Source: Conus ventricosus (Eukaryota > Mollusca > Gastropoda > Neogastropoda > Conidae). Taken from it: 64,000 nt of DNA. Positions 1 through 12,090 of this stretch are shown here, piece by piece. The stretch is taken from contig CM031595.1 of assembly GCA_018398815.1 (NCBI GenBank), forward strand, positions 138,972,559 through 139,036,558. Reading direction: 5' to 3'. The notes under the pieces are model-generated. The model worked only from the letters and a program-made list of their open reading frames with translations, ran no database searches and was not told the origin of the DNA. The translations under genes and the position numbers were made by a program. Positions within the stretch are counted from its first letter, which is position 1. Every line of letters begins with the position of its first letter.

Positions 1-997
1 TCACAAGGAGAAGAGTAGAAGACCAAGGAATTCTAAATAGCAGAAGGCTGAAAGATGAGAGAGCAGTCAGTCCAAAGTGTGTGTCCACAGGAGACTCAGT
101 CAGTCAGTATCTTTTTTATTGAACATGAGGGGTGGGAATGTAGGGGCTAGGGTCAGTGGATGGTGGGGAGGGTGATACAGAGAAGATGCTGACATGGTTA
201 CTGTTCCACATAACTATTAGCCCCAGAATTGGCTAGATAGTGAGGACATTGACAATATGACATGCCTGCTAACATGACATGTAACAAGCATTCTGGCCAA
301 ACATAAAACCATGGAGTGTTTTTCCTTCATGGGTAATCAGCAGTTGAGGTTGGGAGTTGACAGTGAGGAAGAGACAGATATTATGGGCAGTCAGGGATGT
401 TCCCGTATGTGTATGTGTGTATGTGAATGGGGTGGGTGTGTGGGTGTGTTTTCCCCACCTGCCAACTCTCATCAGTTACCAATATTTATTTGCCATGTAT
501 TTTTAATGCCATTATTTGGTCTTGTGAAAGGTGCAATAGAAATTATTTTACATCGCTGCTGTGAACTCTAATCAGCTTTAATTAATAAGATATTGATCTG
601 CTTGCTTCTTTCGCTTGGTCTTTCTCTGTACAATTGGCAGAATACCTGTTACTTTTCTTCTCTTTGCACATCCACTCTCTCTTTCCTGCTGTCTCTGCAA
701 CTTGTTCCTTCTACTTTAGTGTACTATTATTTACTTTTACTTTTATTGCCAATTACATTATACCAGGTTGAATTATCAACCAGCCGCCCTGAAAGGAACA
801 GGATGTACAGCTGATCGGAAAAACTAGTCTATTGATCAGTGCAATCAATATATTTTCCTGTTTTAAATTCTGTTTTCTTTAGTCGATGGTTGGCATGTGC
901 TGTATAAAGTGTTGTGCCAGATCAAGCATGATCTGTAGAGCATTGGCCAAATTCATGTAAGCAATGCAAAAAGAGTCATTAATCATGAATATATGCT
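1..997. other. Non-coding DNA, nothing recognised
   Basis: No reading frame here resembles a known protein and none has convincing coding character. The frames present are short and their translations are low complexity or lack motifs. There is a short GT-rich stretch around 408-450. I see no RNA gene, terminal repeat or tandem array. This could be intergenic sequence or the untranslated part of a gene lying outside the window. Confidence 0.5.
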
Positions 998-1068
998 GGG
1001 GCCTGGTTGACCAAGTGAGAAAGGCATTTGGCTCTTGTTTCAAGGCCCGAGGTTTGATTCCCACTGGA
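998..1068 (+). repeat. tRNA-derived SINE head (pol III A/B-box-like)
   Basis: This is a tRNA-like stretch of about 70 bases. A B-box-like GGTTTGATTCC lies at 1051-1061, and an upstream A-box-like segment around 1003-1016 reads TGGTTGACCAAG. The arrangement fits the tRNA-derived head of a SINE. The bases after the B box (CCACTGGAGAAAG) are also familiar from molluscan SINE heads. No full cloverleaf with a paired acceptor stem can be drawn, so it is not called as a functional tRNA. The downstream body diverges quickly, so this is a decayed or truncated copy. Confidence 0.5.
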
Positions 1069-3894
1069 GAAAGACAGGTTGGAAGAGATGTTTTCCTTCA
1101 AGTCAGCATATTATGCAGACTCCAATTTCCTACCTGTCCTTCAGATATTACTTTGAACCAAAGTCACGAGTGTGAATATATGCATAAAAGATCTTGTACG
1201 CATGTAAAATCACATTCCACCTTCCACAGAAGAATAAGCTATCAATGAAAATAGAACACATGCACACAACTTTTGCGTTTAAACATTACCCCCAAAGAAG
1301 GAGTTTGGTTACCTGAATTAAATTGGAATTAAAGCCCTTTACATGGAGGCAAAATGTCACCAGTTGTTGGTGAATCTTGGAGTTAAAGTTGAGGAGTAAA
1401 GATAGAAAAGAGAGAGACAAATATATAATCTATAGAAACACTGCTTTCCGTCAAAGATTTTGATGAATTTTTGCTTTGTAGTCTTGACTAAGTTTCGACA
1501 AGACTGTATGTGTATCTGTTCGACAATGCTTGTCCGTCATATGAACTTGGCTATGTATTACCAAGTAAGTTACAAAATCTAACTAAACATGTTTTCCTTG
1601 ACATTTTTGAAGTAGCAGTTTCCATTTAGCATCTTTGATTTCTTGAGTCTCTAAAGGTGAACATTTGAAGAGGATTTATCTTGTAGGCAGTTGAAGTGAA
1701 AAAATCACATGCAAATAACTGATGGAGTTATTTTTCAATGTTGATGTAAATATTTTACTGTACTATAAACAGTTATGTATAGATGTTTGTTTGAAAGTCA
1801 GTAACACTTGCCTTACTACTTGAATACTAATACAGGCATAGTAATGTTCACACCATATTTCCATTTTACTTTCATTTTTCTGTTTTTTCAGTAGTCCACT
1901 ATTCAAGTGATTAAAGTTGATACATTTGAGTCTGTTCATCCGAAAAGCAAGATGTCTGTCTAAAGGTTCTGCTAGCACACACTGATTTTGCTTGTTTCCT
2001 TGCTCAAAAAAAGAACTGTGTTTCAGTCCAGACGCAATTGCTGTCCTAAGTTTGCATTACACGCAATGAAAATTCTGGTAAAGTCATTAAAACAATATCA
2101 GAAAAATGACCTTATATATCAGACTGGTGAATATGAGAGGCATGATGCATGTGCAAGAAGTATGACTTGCTTCTCATCAGTTATGTCATGCTATGTATGA
2201 TTTCTTTACAGTTTCGTAACTACTGTGGTGATTGAAGTTTGTCCATTTCAATTTAGAGTTAAACATTTTGGCTGTAATTCAAACAAGTAACATTGATGTT
2301 TGAAGTGCTAAGCGCTTGTCTGATATATGATTTTCTGTGTGGAGTATCAATGTACTGGTTGTACTAGAGTAAGTAGCTGAGTCTTGACATGTTCAAAATT
2401 AATGTTGTATACTTTGATCCTTTTAACATTTGTGCTTTAAACTAAGCTTCATGAGGACTCATTCAGTAATGCCAGTTTTCTGCCTTCACTTTCCTTCAAG
2501 ACTATGCATTTGTATGCATTCCTTGACAACAACAAAAATATTGCAGAAAAGAACATTTTTAGTCTTGCACAATGTGAAAGGAATACAGTATTTTGCAGAT
2601 AGGTATTTATTTTGATGGAAGAATGTAGACCACTTTTGCACATTACAGACCAGAAAAAAAAAATTACATCAGAGGCAACCACATCATTATAACAAAAAAT
2701 GTAAAATCAAACAGTTTCTTTCTTTACACTGTCATTTGACTAGGAGGAGATAACTGAGCAGTTTCATTTTCAGGAGCACATATCTGCACTGTCCTGCAAA
2801 CTCTTAAAGATCTGGTCCACCCAGGCAGAAGTCAGAGCAAAACCAATCTGTTCAGTTGATCTAGATGCTTGTACAGAGAGACGTAGTGATTAGAACGTTT
2901 CTTCGTGTATTTTTAAGCTTTCTGAAAAATGCATATGTATTTAAATCTAGACAAACATGCCATTTGTATTTCATTCTTTTATTTGTTCAGAATTCAACTG
3001 TCTATCAGCTTATCCAGTGACAGAGCACCAGCAGCTTGTTCAGTGAGGTATATCAGAATGACTTACTTAATATGCTTTTGATTTAAATATCAGTTGCTGA
3101 ATGTGCATCATGCATTCACATTGCCCCTGAACATATTTCCTAGCAAAGGAACAAAATGTAAATTACTGCTTGGCTCAGGATCAATATTCAGAAATCTATG
3201 GTTGAAATGTATTGGCATTTTGCCCCATGCTCTTACACTGTTTTTTTGGTTGTTGTTGTTGATTTTTGTTTGTTGTTTTCTTCCTTATCATGTAACAGTT
3301 GAGGTCAGGCTTAGAAACAGATGTATAAGGTCATGACCACTGTCACGTGATCACACTGGAACGTCTATTATTTGAAGGATTGTCTCATTAATGTTGTTGG
3401 TGACATGTCATGTTTATTGTTGTGAAAAGACCCGATATCTGGGTTATCTTGAATCCTCTGATATGACTCTCCTGCAGATATATAACTGTAAATCTGTTTC
3501 TATATGTTGCATTATTTTTAATTGTTTCAAATTGCTAGGTAATGTTGAGGTATCACCTGCAATTTGTCATATCCATTATTTAGTTGTTTACTGTGTAAGT
3601 GTGCTTTTCATTCTGACTTGTCTGTTTTCAGATATAGATGTTTCTGTTGGAATCTCTACAAAAGGGAAAGATGTTCTCACACCTACACATTTGAATCTGA
3701 TTACAACCCCCCACCCCCCCCACCCCCCACCAATTTTTTTTTTAGCTTTCTTTTTTATAGGATTATGTTGATATTGTATTCATGTCTGTGCATAATTATT
3801 ATCAATATACAGTTTGTAGCGACAACAAATGAACAACAAACAAACGCTGCTCTAATTCAAACCGGCACATTCTGGATGGTTGTGTGCCTCAAGG
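1069..3894. other. Non-coding AT-rich DNA
   Basis: About 2.8 kb without a supportable gene. It contains poly-T and poly-A runs and a C-rich run near 3706-3730. Open frames are short and look random on both strands. I see no inverted terminal repeats or tRNA-like folds. Confidence 0.5.
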
Positions 3895-4322
3895 TTAACC
3901 CTTTTACCGCCAAACATTCTATTTTGCATAAATCCCCATCACCAGCCATTTTTTTAAAAAAAAAACCTTATTTTATACCAGCATATGTGAAACACGGATA
4001 TCTCTGGAACTAAACAACCAATTCTCATACTATTTTTTGTAAAATGGAGGAGATACACTGTACTTTTATTATATCATAACATGTTATTAATGGTTAGTCA
4101 ACAACAGTTTCAAATTTTTAGTAATTTCAAGTGAAAAAAAATTCCAAATAAAAAAATGAATGTTATGTTCTTCTAAATGTAAAAAATGAAGAAAGAATGC
4201 CAACAAACTCTCAAACGAGGGAGGAAGAATGCTCCACTCACAATTGAAGACCAGAAAGTTTGGTATATCCAACAGGAAAATGGAAGAAACAGCCACAAAT
4301 ACAACTACTCCAATAGCAGGGA

Positions 4323-4339
4323 ACACACACACACACACA

Positions 4340-4383
<44 letters not shown>

Positions 4384-4426
4384 ACTGACTGAAACCAATT
4401 TATTGTCAGATTAACTCTCGGTTGTA

Positions 4427-4489
<63 letters not shown>

Positions 4490-4542
4490 TCTTATGCCTA
4501 ACTGGTACACATGTAAGAAAGAAAAAGGGAACACACACACAC

Positions 4543-4595
<53 letters not shown>

Positions 4596-4610
4596 ACACA
4601 CACACACACA
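4323..4610. repeat. Three (CA)n microsatellite blocks
   Basis: Long perfect or near-perfect CA dinucleotide runs lie at about 4323-4380, 4430-4488 and 4532-4610, separated by short unique spacers, all inside the piggyBac-like element. Open frames read through them as alternating Thr-His or Val-Cys and are artefacts of the repeat. Such tracts are likely to vary in length between alleles. Confidence 0.95.
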
Positions 4611-4978
4611 TCCCTTTCACTCTCACTGTTGAAAGGAATATGTTTTTATGAACACAAAGTCATTTATGTGCCTGTTGGTCTCTGAACCCTTGAGAGCCAT
4701 TCAGCTGATCATAAAAGCCACTCAAACATGTCTGTGCTGCTCACCTCTCATGTGTCAGTCGGCCACACTCCCTTCAACCTCGACCAGCAAGAGTCGGCCC
4801 ACAGCGTGTGTTCATTGCCTAAAGTCTTAGTTCGCTCCCTCACATAGTCGGTGAACAGTCCATCAGTGCTGGCTGGCTCAATGCAAAAACACTGGGGCAC
4901 ACGCAGTAAGCCGGCATCTAGTCATACCTCTCATCAGCTGTCTCTCCCAACTATTTGGCCATGGTCCAACGCCTCACG

Positions 4979-5131
4979 TCAAGTCCTCACTATCATTGTT
5001 TCCTCATGACTATCTGGGTCTTCTTCATCTGTATTAGGAACAACTGACCGTCTATTCAATATTCCCAGCACTTGATCTGTGGTAAATGTACGGCAAGGTC
5101 GAGTACGTAAAGTGCTTGGTGGTGATGTCAT
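4979..5131 (-). pseudogene. piggyBac-like transposase, N-terminal remnant
   Basis: About 50 residues open from a methionine at 5131 with an MTSPPSTLRT start. The segment TFTTDQVLGIL is followed by an acidic stretch with DEEDPDSHEE. In piggyBac-derived transposases (PGBD4-like) the N-terminus has this layout: a basic or serine-rich start, an F-[ST]-x-E/D-x-[VA]-L-x-[ML]-[IL] segment, then an acidic low-complexity region before the catalytic domain. The frame stops right after the acidic segment and no DDD core follows. The call depends strongly on the TTAA-flanked terminal repeats around it; on sequence alone it would be weak. Confidence 0.5.
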
Positions 5132-5373
5132 AGTGAATGGAAAAACAATCAGAATAAAGTCGATAAAAACACTGAACTGAATAGTGTTCTCACAAAGCAA
5201 ATGGCTGTGAGCACGGGCCAGACCATCCCCCAACTATGACGTTTATTGCTGGCTTTCTATTTCATGAACTTGGATCGTGAGAGTATCGGGAGTTAGGTAA
5301 TCCTAGTTAGTCGCCTTTTGGCGACGTCGGCCATGTTGTCACCAAACGGCGACGTCGGCGGTGTAAGGGTTAA

Positions 5374-5838
5374 GCCACCTTGTGGTAGATGTCTTGGCTA
5401 TCACACCTGTTCTAAACTGGGAAATTTAAGTCTAATGAAGGTCACGTTTGTTCTTTTCTGACCAGATCCAGATGGAACTCTTTTCATCTGCCTCTGCCAT
5501 TGCCCGTGGGGCTCTGGTCCTTTTCTTAACAGAAATTGAGAGCTGTATTATGAGATCATAGGCAAATGACCCCACAAACCCTCTTGTTCAACCTCTGTCA
5601 CAAGGACTTTGGCTTGGAAGTCAGAATCTCTCAAGCGGCTGGCTAGACTGACGTACTTCTCCGTCTTACAGATATGAGTAACTCCATTCTGCTTGCATAT
5701 GGTACAGTGAGTTCAATCAGTTAGATGTTTTGATTAACTTGTGTAGAGTTCTGTATTTAGTCTCATGCAGCTGTTCCTGTTTATCTCCTGATGGTTTTCC
5801 ATATATGGAAAATGTACTGTGTTCTGCTGGTATTCCAC
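5374..5838. other. Non-coding DNA, nothing recognised
   Basis: This interval runs between the TTAA at the right edge of the piggyBac-like element and the next LINE fragment. No supported reading frame, repeat array or terminal repeat was seen. Part of it may be 3' sequence of the minus-strand LINE fragment that follows. Confidence 0.45.
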
Positions 5839-6393
5839 TCAATACAGTAAATCCTGCATCTGTGCTGTAAATGTCATAGCTGTTCCAGACCATGATTTCT
5901 GTCCTCTTGTCGTGTAGAAAGTTGCTGGAGCTTCTAGTGGCATGGTGTGCTTAGTACTGCTTTGCATGAACTCAAAGGATGTTCCACTGTCAGTTTCCCT
6001 ATGCCATGCAAGATCATCTGATTTTGCCCATTTCACCAGGCTTGTTGCAGTAAAGAACAGGAGGACATATACAGATCTTAGAATGAAGCTGTTCCTAAGA
6101 GGTGTCATATGCCATATGTCATTCCAGCTGAGACTTCTTAGGAGTGTGCTTTCCCTTGCTCCTGGTCGGCTATGCTGGACTGCCTTCTGGATTCTTTGCA
6201 CCTTCTTCTCTTCTCCTTCAGCTCTTGTATTACCATGTGTCTCTTTGCTTTCTCGTATCCCATTGACCACCGCTTCATTTTTGTTGATCCCGGTCCTTAC
6301 CTGCGATTTTCTTGATTTTTCATTTTCTACATCCACTGCCTCCCTAACTTCTATTTCTCTGTCAATCTTCAGCTTGGTTTGAATTGATCTCAC
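5839..6393 (-). pseudogene. Non-LTR retrotransposon ORF2 C-terminal fragment (RT zinc-binding region)
   Basis: An open frame of 184 codons on the - strand. Residues 88-120 contain SLSWNDIWHMTPLR, then NSFILRSVYVLLFF and later LVKWAKSDD. This matches the layout of the region after the RT domain in many animal LINEs: a W-[ST/N]-D-[LI]-W motif, then an R-[ISL]-x-F-[LI]-[LI]-R-[AS]-[VI]-Y-D-V-L-P stretch, then a W-G segment before a Cys-rich zinc-binding box. The expected cysteines and the DVLP core are lost. The frame continues past the motif in a way that suggests a frameshift near residue 110. No catalytic RT motif remains. I infer a dead, 5'-truncated LINE piece. Confidence 0.55.
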
Positions 6394-7763
6394 ACCTTTT
6401 TCTCCTAAAACTCAAGTATGGTTTGTAACTTTTTATTTTGCCACTTTGTACTCCTTTAGAATGGACTTCAGGGGTAGTTCTGCTTTGCTCACAGATAGTA
6501 GAATGCAACATCAGTGGGACCAGGTGGTTCACTGTCCATTTCCTGACCTACGTATTTTGGCCTGTATTGATTCCACTGAGCTGGTGCTGATATTATAAAT
6601 CAGTAGAGGCTAGAGGACCTTTGGGATGAGCATGAACCTTAAGCTCCAGACTTTGCATTTGCCAGGGAGGCCACACTAGTCTACATTTAGCGAACTTTCT
6701 TCAACTGTTAGCTTGGTTTTGTTTCCTTTCTTTCTGTCTTACCAGGAGTTGCCCACCCACCTTCCAAGGCTCTTGACTCGTTCTGTCACTGCTGAAATGG
6801 CTTGGTTGGCTACAGTGGCCATGTTTAGCTACTTTTCCTCTTTCCAGGGAGAGTTCCATGATTCCTTTGGTTTGAAATCCATCCTAGATGAAGCGATGAA
6901 CTTGTTTCACAGCCTTAAACACATTAGCATCTGAAAGAGCATGAACACTAGACTACACTCAATCAAACTGCCGCTGCTACAAGGATTCAAATCTATGCGT
7001 TGAGCATTTTTGTCATTTTGGTGTTTGAGAGAAGTTGACAAGTTTTTTTGTTTTGTTTTTAGAATTAATGTATACACTCAATTTGCAAATCAGGTTTATT
7101 GGATGTATTTCTTTTTACATATGTATCTTTAGCATACTTTCCCAAGTTTATATTGTAATTGCTTTTACTTTTTTTTTTAATAGATTTTTGCTATATCTAA
7201 TCAGTTGTGTATTGCAAATGTCTTATCTGAAAATACATACATTTTTATTCTTAGATCTAGTCAGATGCACTTGTATTGTTTTAGAATGGTCTTTCTTTAC
7301 TTTTCTGATTTGTTTTGTCATAACTGTATAGTAAGTAAATTATGATCATTGTGCGCAACTTGAATATTTTTAAAATGATAACCAACTAATTGTGTGTGTG
7401 TGCAGTGACAAAGCCTGATTGTGTCACTCATTGCAAAGGTCAACAATGTAACTCCCTTGTAATTGTTGTTGTTTTGTTTGGTAATTCAGGTGCAGGAAAG
7501 TAGCTTGAATATTGACTAATGAGGAAAAGAATTCTGAATATGTGTTAATTTCTGACATTCGGGCATACATCAAAGTAAAAGGATGTCAGGTTCAAAGGTA
7601 AGCAGAAAAGAAATGCATTTCACACACTAGAATGCACACTTTTCTTTTCTTTTTTTTGCATACACACATGACAGTTCCATGCTTTTCTAATACTTTTTAT
7701 TTGTCATGAAAAACGAGTCTGATCATTATCTGGTCATTGTGACTTCAAATTATTGTTTCCCGT
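6394..7763. other. Non-coding AT-rich DNA
   Basis: About 1.4 kb without a supported gene. Open frames such as the one at 7035-7331 are rich in Phe, Leu and Ile simply because the DNA is T-rich. No domain motif, splice-flanked coding block or repeat structure stood out. Confidence 0.5.
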
Positions 7764-7765
7764 TT

Positions 7766-7805
<40 letters not shown>

Positions 7806-7825
7806 TTCTTTTCCTTTCTTTTTGT
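7764..7825. repeat. (CTTT)n microsatellite
   Basis: About a dozen tandem CTTT units in a T-rich context, becoming imperfect (CTTTT/CCTTT) at the right end. It is a polypyrimidine tract with no coding potential. Confidence 0.9.
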
Positions 7826-8414
7826 TGGTTGGTTTTGTTTTTGTTTTGTTTTATGTTTTCATCATGAGCTCAAAGTATACCTCAATTTTGGCACAGTTTC
7901 AGATTTAAAGATTTCAGGGTTTGTTGAATCTTCTGTAATTATGCTTTCATCATTTAAAAGTTTGCTCCTTTTCATAGTATAGACAAAGCAGCATTTTTGT
8001 TTATATGTATATATATACATATATATGAGATTCAAAAGGTTCACAAACAATTGGCTGTGTACACTCTTTTTTGATGCAGAGATTCTAATTTTATCTTGCA
8101 CTGTGTTGTTTTATTCCAACATAAATCATATATTTTTGGACACAGCGCATGCTGTTGTGCAGTTCTATTGCTGTTAATTGTATGTGGTTTATGTGATTGA
8201 AGTTCAGTGTTGTATCAATAAACACATGAAAGACAAATGAGTTTACATGTATGGTTTTAGACATAGTTTTTTGTTTTGTTTTTGTATGATTCTAGCGTCT
8301 TGAATTTTTGTCTCTACTAGGATGATTGGTGGGGCCCTTAGTCAAAATTTGACATTTTATGTTTAAAGTATTTACCTGCAGAGTTGACAGTTGTAAGTTG
8401 ACAGTTGTGACTTA
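7826..8414. other. Non-coding AT-rich DNA
   Basis: T-rich and TA-rich sequence including a short TATATACATATATAT stretch near 8008. No gene or mobile-element terminus recognised. Confidence 0.5.
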
Positions 8415-8615
8415 CAGGGCTTGATTTTTATGGCTTTAAACCCTCTTTGTTCACCCAGCAGTGACTGGGTGCCAGATTGCGGTCAGGTAAGGTTAAAGCT
8501 GCAGAAAGAGAGAGATGTGGGTTCCATCTTCTATAATGCTGTGCACAACACACAGTGAACCACTAGTAGTTCTCTGTCCTCGTAGCCATAAGGCTTTGAA
8601 CTTGAACCTAAAACT
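8415..8615 (+). repeat. SINE body fragment (molluscan-type)
   Basis: The segment contains GGGTGCCAGATTGCGGTCAG, a purine-rich AAGAGAGAGATGTGGGTTCC block and then GCCATAAGGCTTTGAACTT near its 3' end. From memory these three landmarks, in this order, match the body and 3' end of a SINE family common in gastropod and cephalopod genomes. No intact tRNA head precedes it, so the copy looks 5'-truncated. The assignment rests on recall of the consensus, not on a search. Confidence 0.45.
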
Positions 8616-8627
8616 TTTTTATCATTA

Positions 8628-8640
8628 CACACACACACAC

Positions 8641-8713
<73 letters not shown>

Positions 8714-8799
8714 CACACACACACACAAACACACACATACACACACACTTGCGCACACACACACACTTGCGCGCACACACACACACACATGCACACACA

Positions 8800-8860
<61 letters not shown>

Positions 8861-8862
8861 CT
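8628..8862. repeat. Compound (CA)n-(CT)n-(CA)n microsatellite
   Basis: A short CA run is followed by about 70 bases of almost pure CT repeat (8641-8710). About 150 bases of CA repeat follow, interrupted by TTGCGC, ATGC and ATAC. The frames across it on both strands are repeat artefacts. Confidence 0.97.
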
Positions 8863-8888
8863 CTCTACGCCGCTGATTAGATAAAAAT

Positions 8889-10390
8889 TGTCCTTGGACA
8901 AGAGGTATTTTTTAGCACCCCTAATTATTTACTTAAGAAACCTCAAAGCATAGATTTCAAGGGTTATAAGCTTGCTCTTGGTGTGCCTTTTCACGCATCA
9001 ACACTTGGAACTTATAAAGAAATTGGAGAATTGCCTTTGGACAAATACCGAAGTCTTGCATGCACTGAATACGTTCTTAGAAGTTCGACAAGTAACAACT
9101 TTTCCTAAACAAGCTAAGCAAATATCATCATTGAAACCAGTTGCCACTTACATATCAGATCTACTCAAAAGGTCTGATATAAATCTAAGTAATATTGACA
9201 CAAATCAAGCGGCCTCCCCTTGTCCTGCTTGGGAATGAATAAAGCGCAGTTTGATATCAATTATACTGACATGAAGAAAAATGAGAATCCAAACATTATG
9301 AAAAGTGAAGTCCAATTACATATACAGAACACTTATCCAAATCATTTAAAGATATATACAGATGGTTCACTCCTAGAAGATCACCGGGCAGGTTCAGCTT
9401 TTGTAATACGAGCGTTAAAAAAGGAAAAGTCATACTACATTGGCAGAAGTTATCCATCTTTACTGCTGAACTCATTGCTATTCTTATGGCTCTCAATTAC
9501 GTAGTTGATTTTCCATTACAGTTTTTTCAAATCTTATTTTGTGTAGATTCTCAATCAGTACTCTATGCTTTAAGATCATCAGATTACAAGAAAAAGGCCA
9601 AAATGATCTCAGAAATCAGTCAATTAATTCATATCTTAACTTTAAAAGGGGCCGACTTTTCCTTCTGCTGGGTTCCTTCACATCTTGGATTTTCTTCAAA
9701 TGAGTGGGCTGACAAAGTAGCAAAAAAGGGCGCAAGGCAAGGCACAGAATCCACTGAAATTCATGTTCCTTTATCCATTCAGGAGGGTTATCACTTGCTG
9801 GAACAAGCAGTATGGAGTAAAGTTAAAGGCTATACCCAGAGAAAAGATAGACTCTCCAAGAATATGTATATCGATTCTCGTGGTTTGGATAACAAATTAT
9901 ATTTGAATCATACTGGCGTAATCAAATTCAGACAGATTAGTTCACTATTTTACAGGATAAAACTTAATGCGTTCATCACAAAATACAGCAACAATGTTAA
10001 ATGTTTATGTGGTGAACAAATTTCTACCAAACACATCATTTTTTAATGTCAGAGGTTAAGGCCTATCTTACCAGTGATTTCTGAAAATTGTATTGAAGGC
10101 GTTTTCAAAATGCTACTAGTTTGTATAATATTGCGAAATGTTTACTTCATAGTCCTGTAGGACATTTGTTATAGTCTAGCTGATTGTAATTTTTGTTAAT
10201 GCTCATTTTTCTGACTTTTTTAAAATTCCTTAGCCAAGAGACATAAATACATATACACACAATACGGTCCCCCTCCCCTCCTCCTCTTCCTGATCCCCTC
10301 CCCCCCCCCTCCCCTCCCACCGTCTAATATCACTATGTGGATAGACGTTAAATTGAAGACAACGACAACAACAACGACACACACACACAC
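8889..10390 (+). mobile_element. LINE A: I/Nimb/Jockey-type non-LTR retrotransposon 3' end
   Basis: A 5'-truncated non-LTR element. Its coding part (8930-10046) has the post-RT region and an RNase H domain. The non-coding part has a C-rich stretch (10265-10320), then a segment containing CTAATATCACTATG and TAGACGTTAAATTG, and a tail of AAC triplets running into CA repeats. A short 3' UTR ending in a simple A-rich repeat is typical of elements made by target-primed reverse transcription. No endonuclease and no RT catalytic motifs remain. A frameshift near 9480 splits the RNase H. It is dead. Confidence 0.75.
9220..10046 (+). pseudogene. LINE A RNase H domain, frameshifted
   Basis: RNase HI of an I-clade-like LINE, which would remove RNA from the cDNA hybrid. 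Four acidic landmarks can be read: D in IYTDGS (about 9356), E in a TAELIA-like segment read in the shifted frame (about 9467), D in CVDSQSVLYAL (about 9546) and D in NEWADKVAKK (about 9705). WVPSHLG precedes the last of these, as is usual in LINE RNase H. The reading frame changes near 9480 within the second motif, so the protein cannot be made. A Cys-containing segment CLCGEQ near 10005 may be the remnant of the terminal zinc knuckle. Confidence 0.75.
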
Positions 10391-10699
10391 ACACACACAC
10401 AGTGCTGTGGCAAGCTTGGTATTTTGGAATCTTCATCACTCCCACCATTGTCAAGAGTAACATCAATTACAGACTTTCGTTTTTTTCGAAACCAAACCTT
10501 CAAATCGTCAAACCAGGACTTGATTGGTGGTCCTCTAAAAGACTCGCTCCACTGTATCATGTGGAATAGTTCTGGATAGAAAGTCATGTTGGGATACGTT
10601 CCTGTATCAAACAAACTTGTGGCATCTAAAGCAATAAGGAGAGGTTCTTGCTTGTAACCATATATTCGATGTCCGACGTAGAGAATGCCCGTAAAAGAG

Positions 10700-11345
10700 A
10701 AAAGAAAGTTCTTATTGTCTTCGTAGACCTGACCAAGGCCTTCGATTAAGTATGGAAGGCAGACTGCTCCTGAAGCTTCTCAACAAGAAAGTGGATGGGA
10801 AAATGCTCCGCTGGATTCGCGACTTTCTCCAGTACCGAACTGCAAGAGTGAATCTGGATGGAAAAATCAGCCGCCATGTCATTCTCCAACAAGGAATGCC
10901 ACACGGAGAAGTCATCACCTCCCCAACCCTTTTATCGTTTTGATTGATGACATCGTTGAAAATATATATGTTGCCAAGGCCGTCCATGATGACAATTTTG
11001 CTGCCATGAATGCTGCGGAACACCTAACATCCGCTGGCCACAGAGTGCAGGAAGCACTTGACGGCTTCGGAAGATGGGCATCTGACTGGCGTGTAGATAT
11101 CAACAAGACAGTTACATTAGCCTTCTCGCTGTCACCAGTACCAGAAAAGACATGCCAACATATTTGGCTGTGAAACTGGACAAACGCCTTACCTGGAACC
11201 CCCATCTCAAGGACATTGAAAAGAAAGCAACCAGGAGGCTCACCATCACGAAGAACCTAGCCAGAACCTCTTGGGAAGCAAACAGCAACATTCTGCGGAA
11301 GGTTTATTCAGATACTGTCAGACCAACCCTAGAGAACAGCATATC
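10700..11345 (+). pseudogene. LINE B reverse transcriptase remnant
   Basis: The motif A region reads FVDLTKAFD (about 10718-10745), with the catalytic Asp present, but is followed at once by a stop codon. After it come the MLRWIRDFLQYRTARV segment and a QQGMPHG block, where active enzymes have QG[VI]PQG. The motif C box, normally [FY]ADD, reads VHDD (about 10990). Further on, WASDWRVDIN and LDKRLTWNPH match conserved post-catalytic motifs of LINE RTs (W-x(3)-[WN], K-x-L-x-[LW]). At least two frameshifts and a stop break the frame, so no active polymerase can be made. Confidence 0.7.
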
Positions 11346-11579
11346 TGCTTAGGCGACAGCGTCGAAAACCAAGACAAGTCGCCTGAGCAGAGTTCAAAAT
11401 GCAGCACTGTGATTGATCACGGGGGAGGGGGGGGGATGAAAACAACGCCCATCCAGGCTATGGTCAAACATACAAGTCTCCTCCCCCTTGAAGACAGACG
11501 TGAGGAGAAAGTCCACGTCCATAGAGAGAAACTCCTACTATGCCCCTACCCCACCCCCCCCTCCCCAATGCATGCCTAA

Positions 11580-12090
11580 CAAAAGAATCCCATCAAGAAC
11601 AGGCTGAAGCGGAAAAGTTTCAATCTCCTCTCCAAAACCTATACAGCCGAAATGAAGACCTGCTGCTGACGTCCTCAACTGAAATGGAAATGCTTCCCGA
11701 CTTTGAGAAGCCAGACTATCCCCTAGAAGAAGTCTTATTCATCACAGAAGTTCCAGCCATAGACAGGAAGGATTGTCAAGCCCTTCACTTGCTGAAAGCT
11801 TTGGTGCTGGAGATGACTGATGACCAGTACAACCTCAGTGAGTGGATGCACATGTTCACAGATGGATCCTCAAAGGGAGCAGTGAAGAACGGAAGAGCAG
11901 GCACCTTTATCAAACACACTGATGGGAGACTAACCCCCAGAGCCTTTCCGACTGGAAAATTTTCCTCCAACTTGAGAGCAGTGTCAGCAGCTCTCCTCCA
12001 TGCTGCACGAGCATTCAGCAAGTCTAACAACCTACCACCCAAGATTGCTTTCTTCACTGACTGTAGATCCCTGCTGCCGGGACTTTAGAG
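11580..12090 (+). pseudogene. LINE B RNase H remnant
   Basis: The first catalytic Asp lies in MFTDGSSKGAV (about 11852) and a second in FFTDCRSLL (about 12050). The RAVSAALLHAARAF block between them (about 11970-12018) corresponds to the segment that normally carries the catalytic Glu. Here the Glu position is occupied by another residue (V-S-A instead of x-E-[LI/A]), so the active site looks lost. A stop follows the second motif and the C-terminal part runs on in other frames. Confidence 0.65.

Larger units (their letters stand above)
3899..5369 (-). mobile_element. piggyBac-like DNA transposon, internally deleted, TTAA-flanked
   Basis: Both ends abut TTAA, at 3895-3898 and 5370-5373, which is the hallmark target site of piggyBac transposons. 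The left terminus reads CCCTTTTACCGCC. The right terminus, read on the other strand, is CCCTTACACCGCC, so 11 of 13 bases agree and both start with the family's CCC. Inside, on the - strand, lies a short remnant resembling the transposase N-terminus (4979-5131). The catalytic DDD domain and the C-terminal cysteine-rich domain are absent and three CA microsatellite blocks occupy the middle. At 1.47 kb it is too short to be autonomous. It must have been moved by a transposase supplied elsewhere, or have lost its core after insertion. Confidence 0.72.

Noticed and set aside
998..1068. A functional tRNA gene
   Set aside because: The B-box-like sequence is present, but the acceptor and anticodon stems do not pair, so it is treated as a SINE head.
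4406..4609. Long frames of alternating Val-Cys or Thr-His on both strands
   Set aside because: They are translations of CA microsatellites, not proteins. The same applies at 8515-8901.
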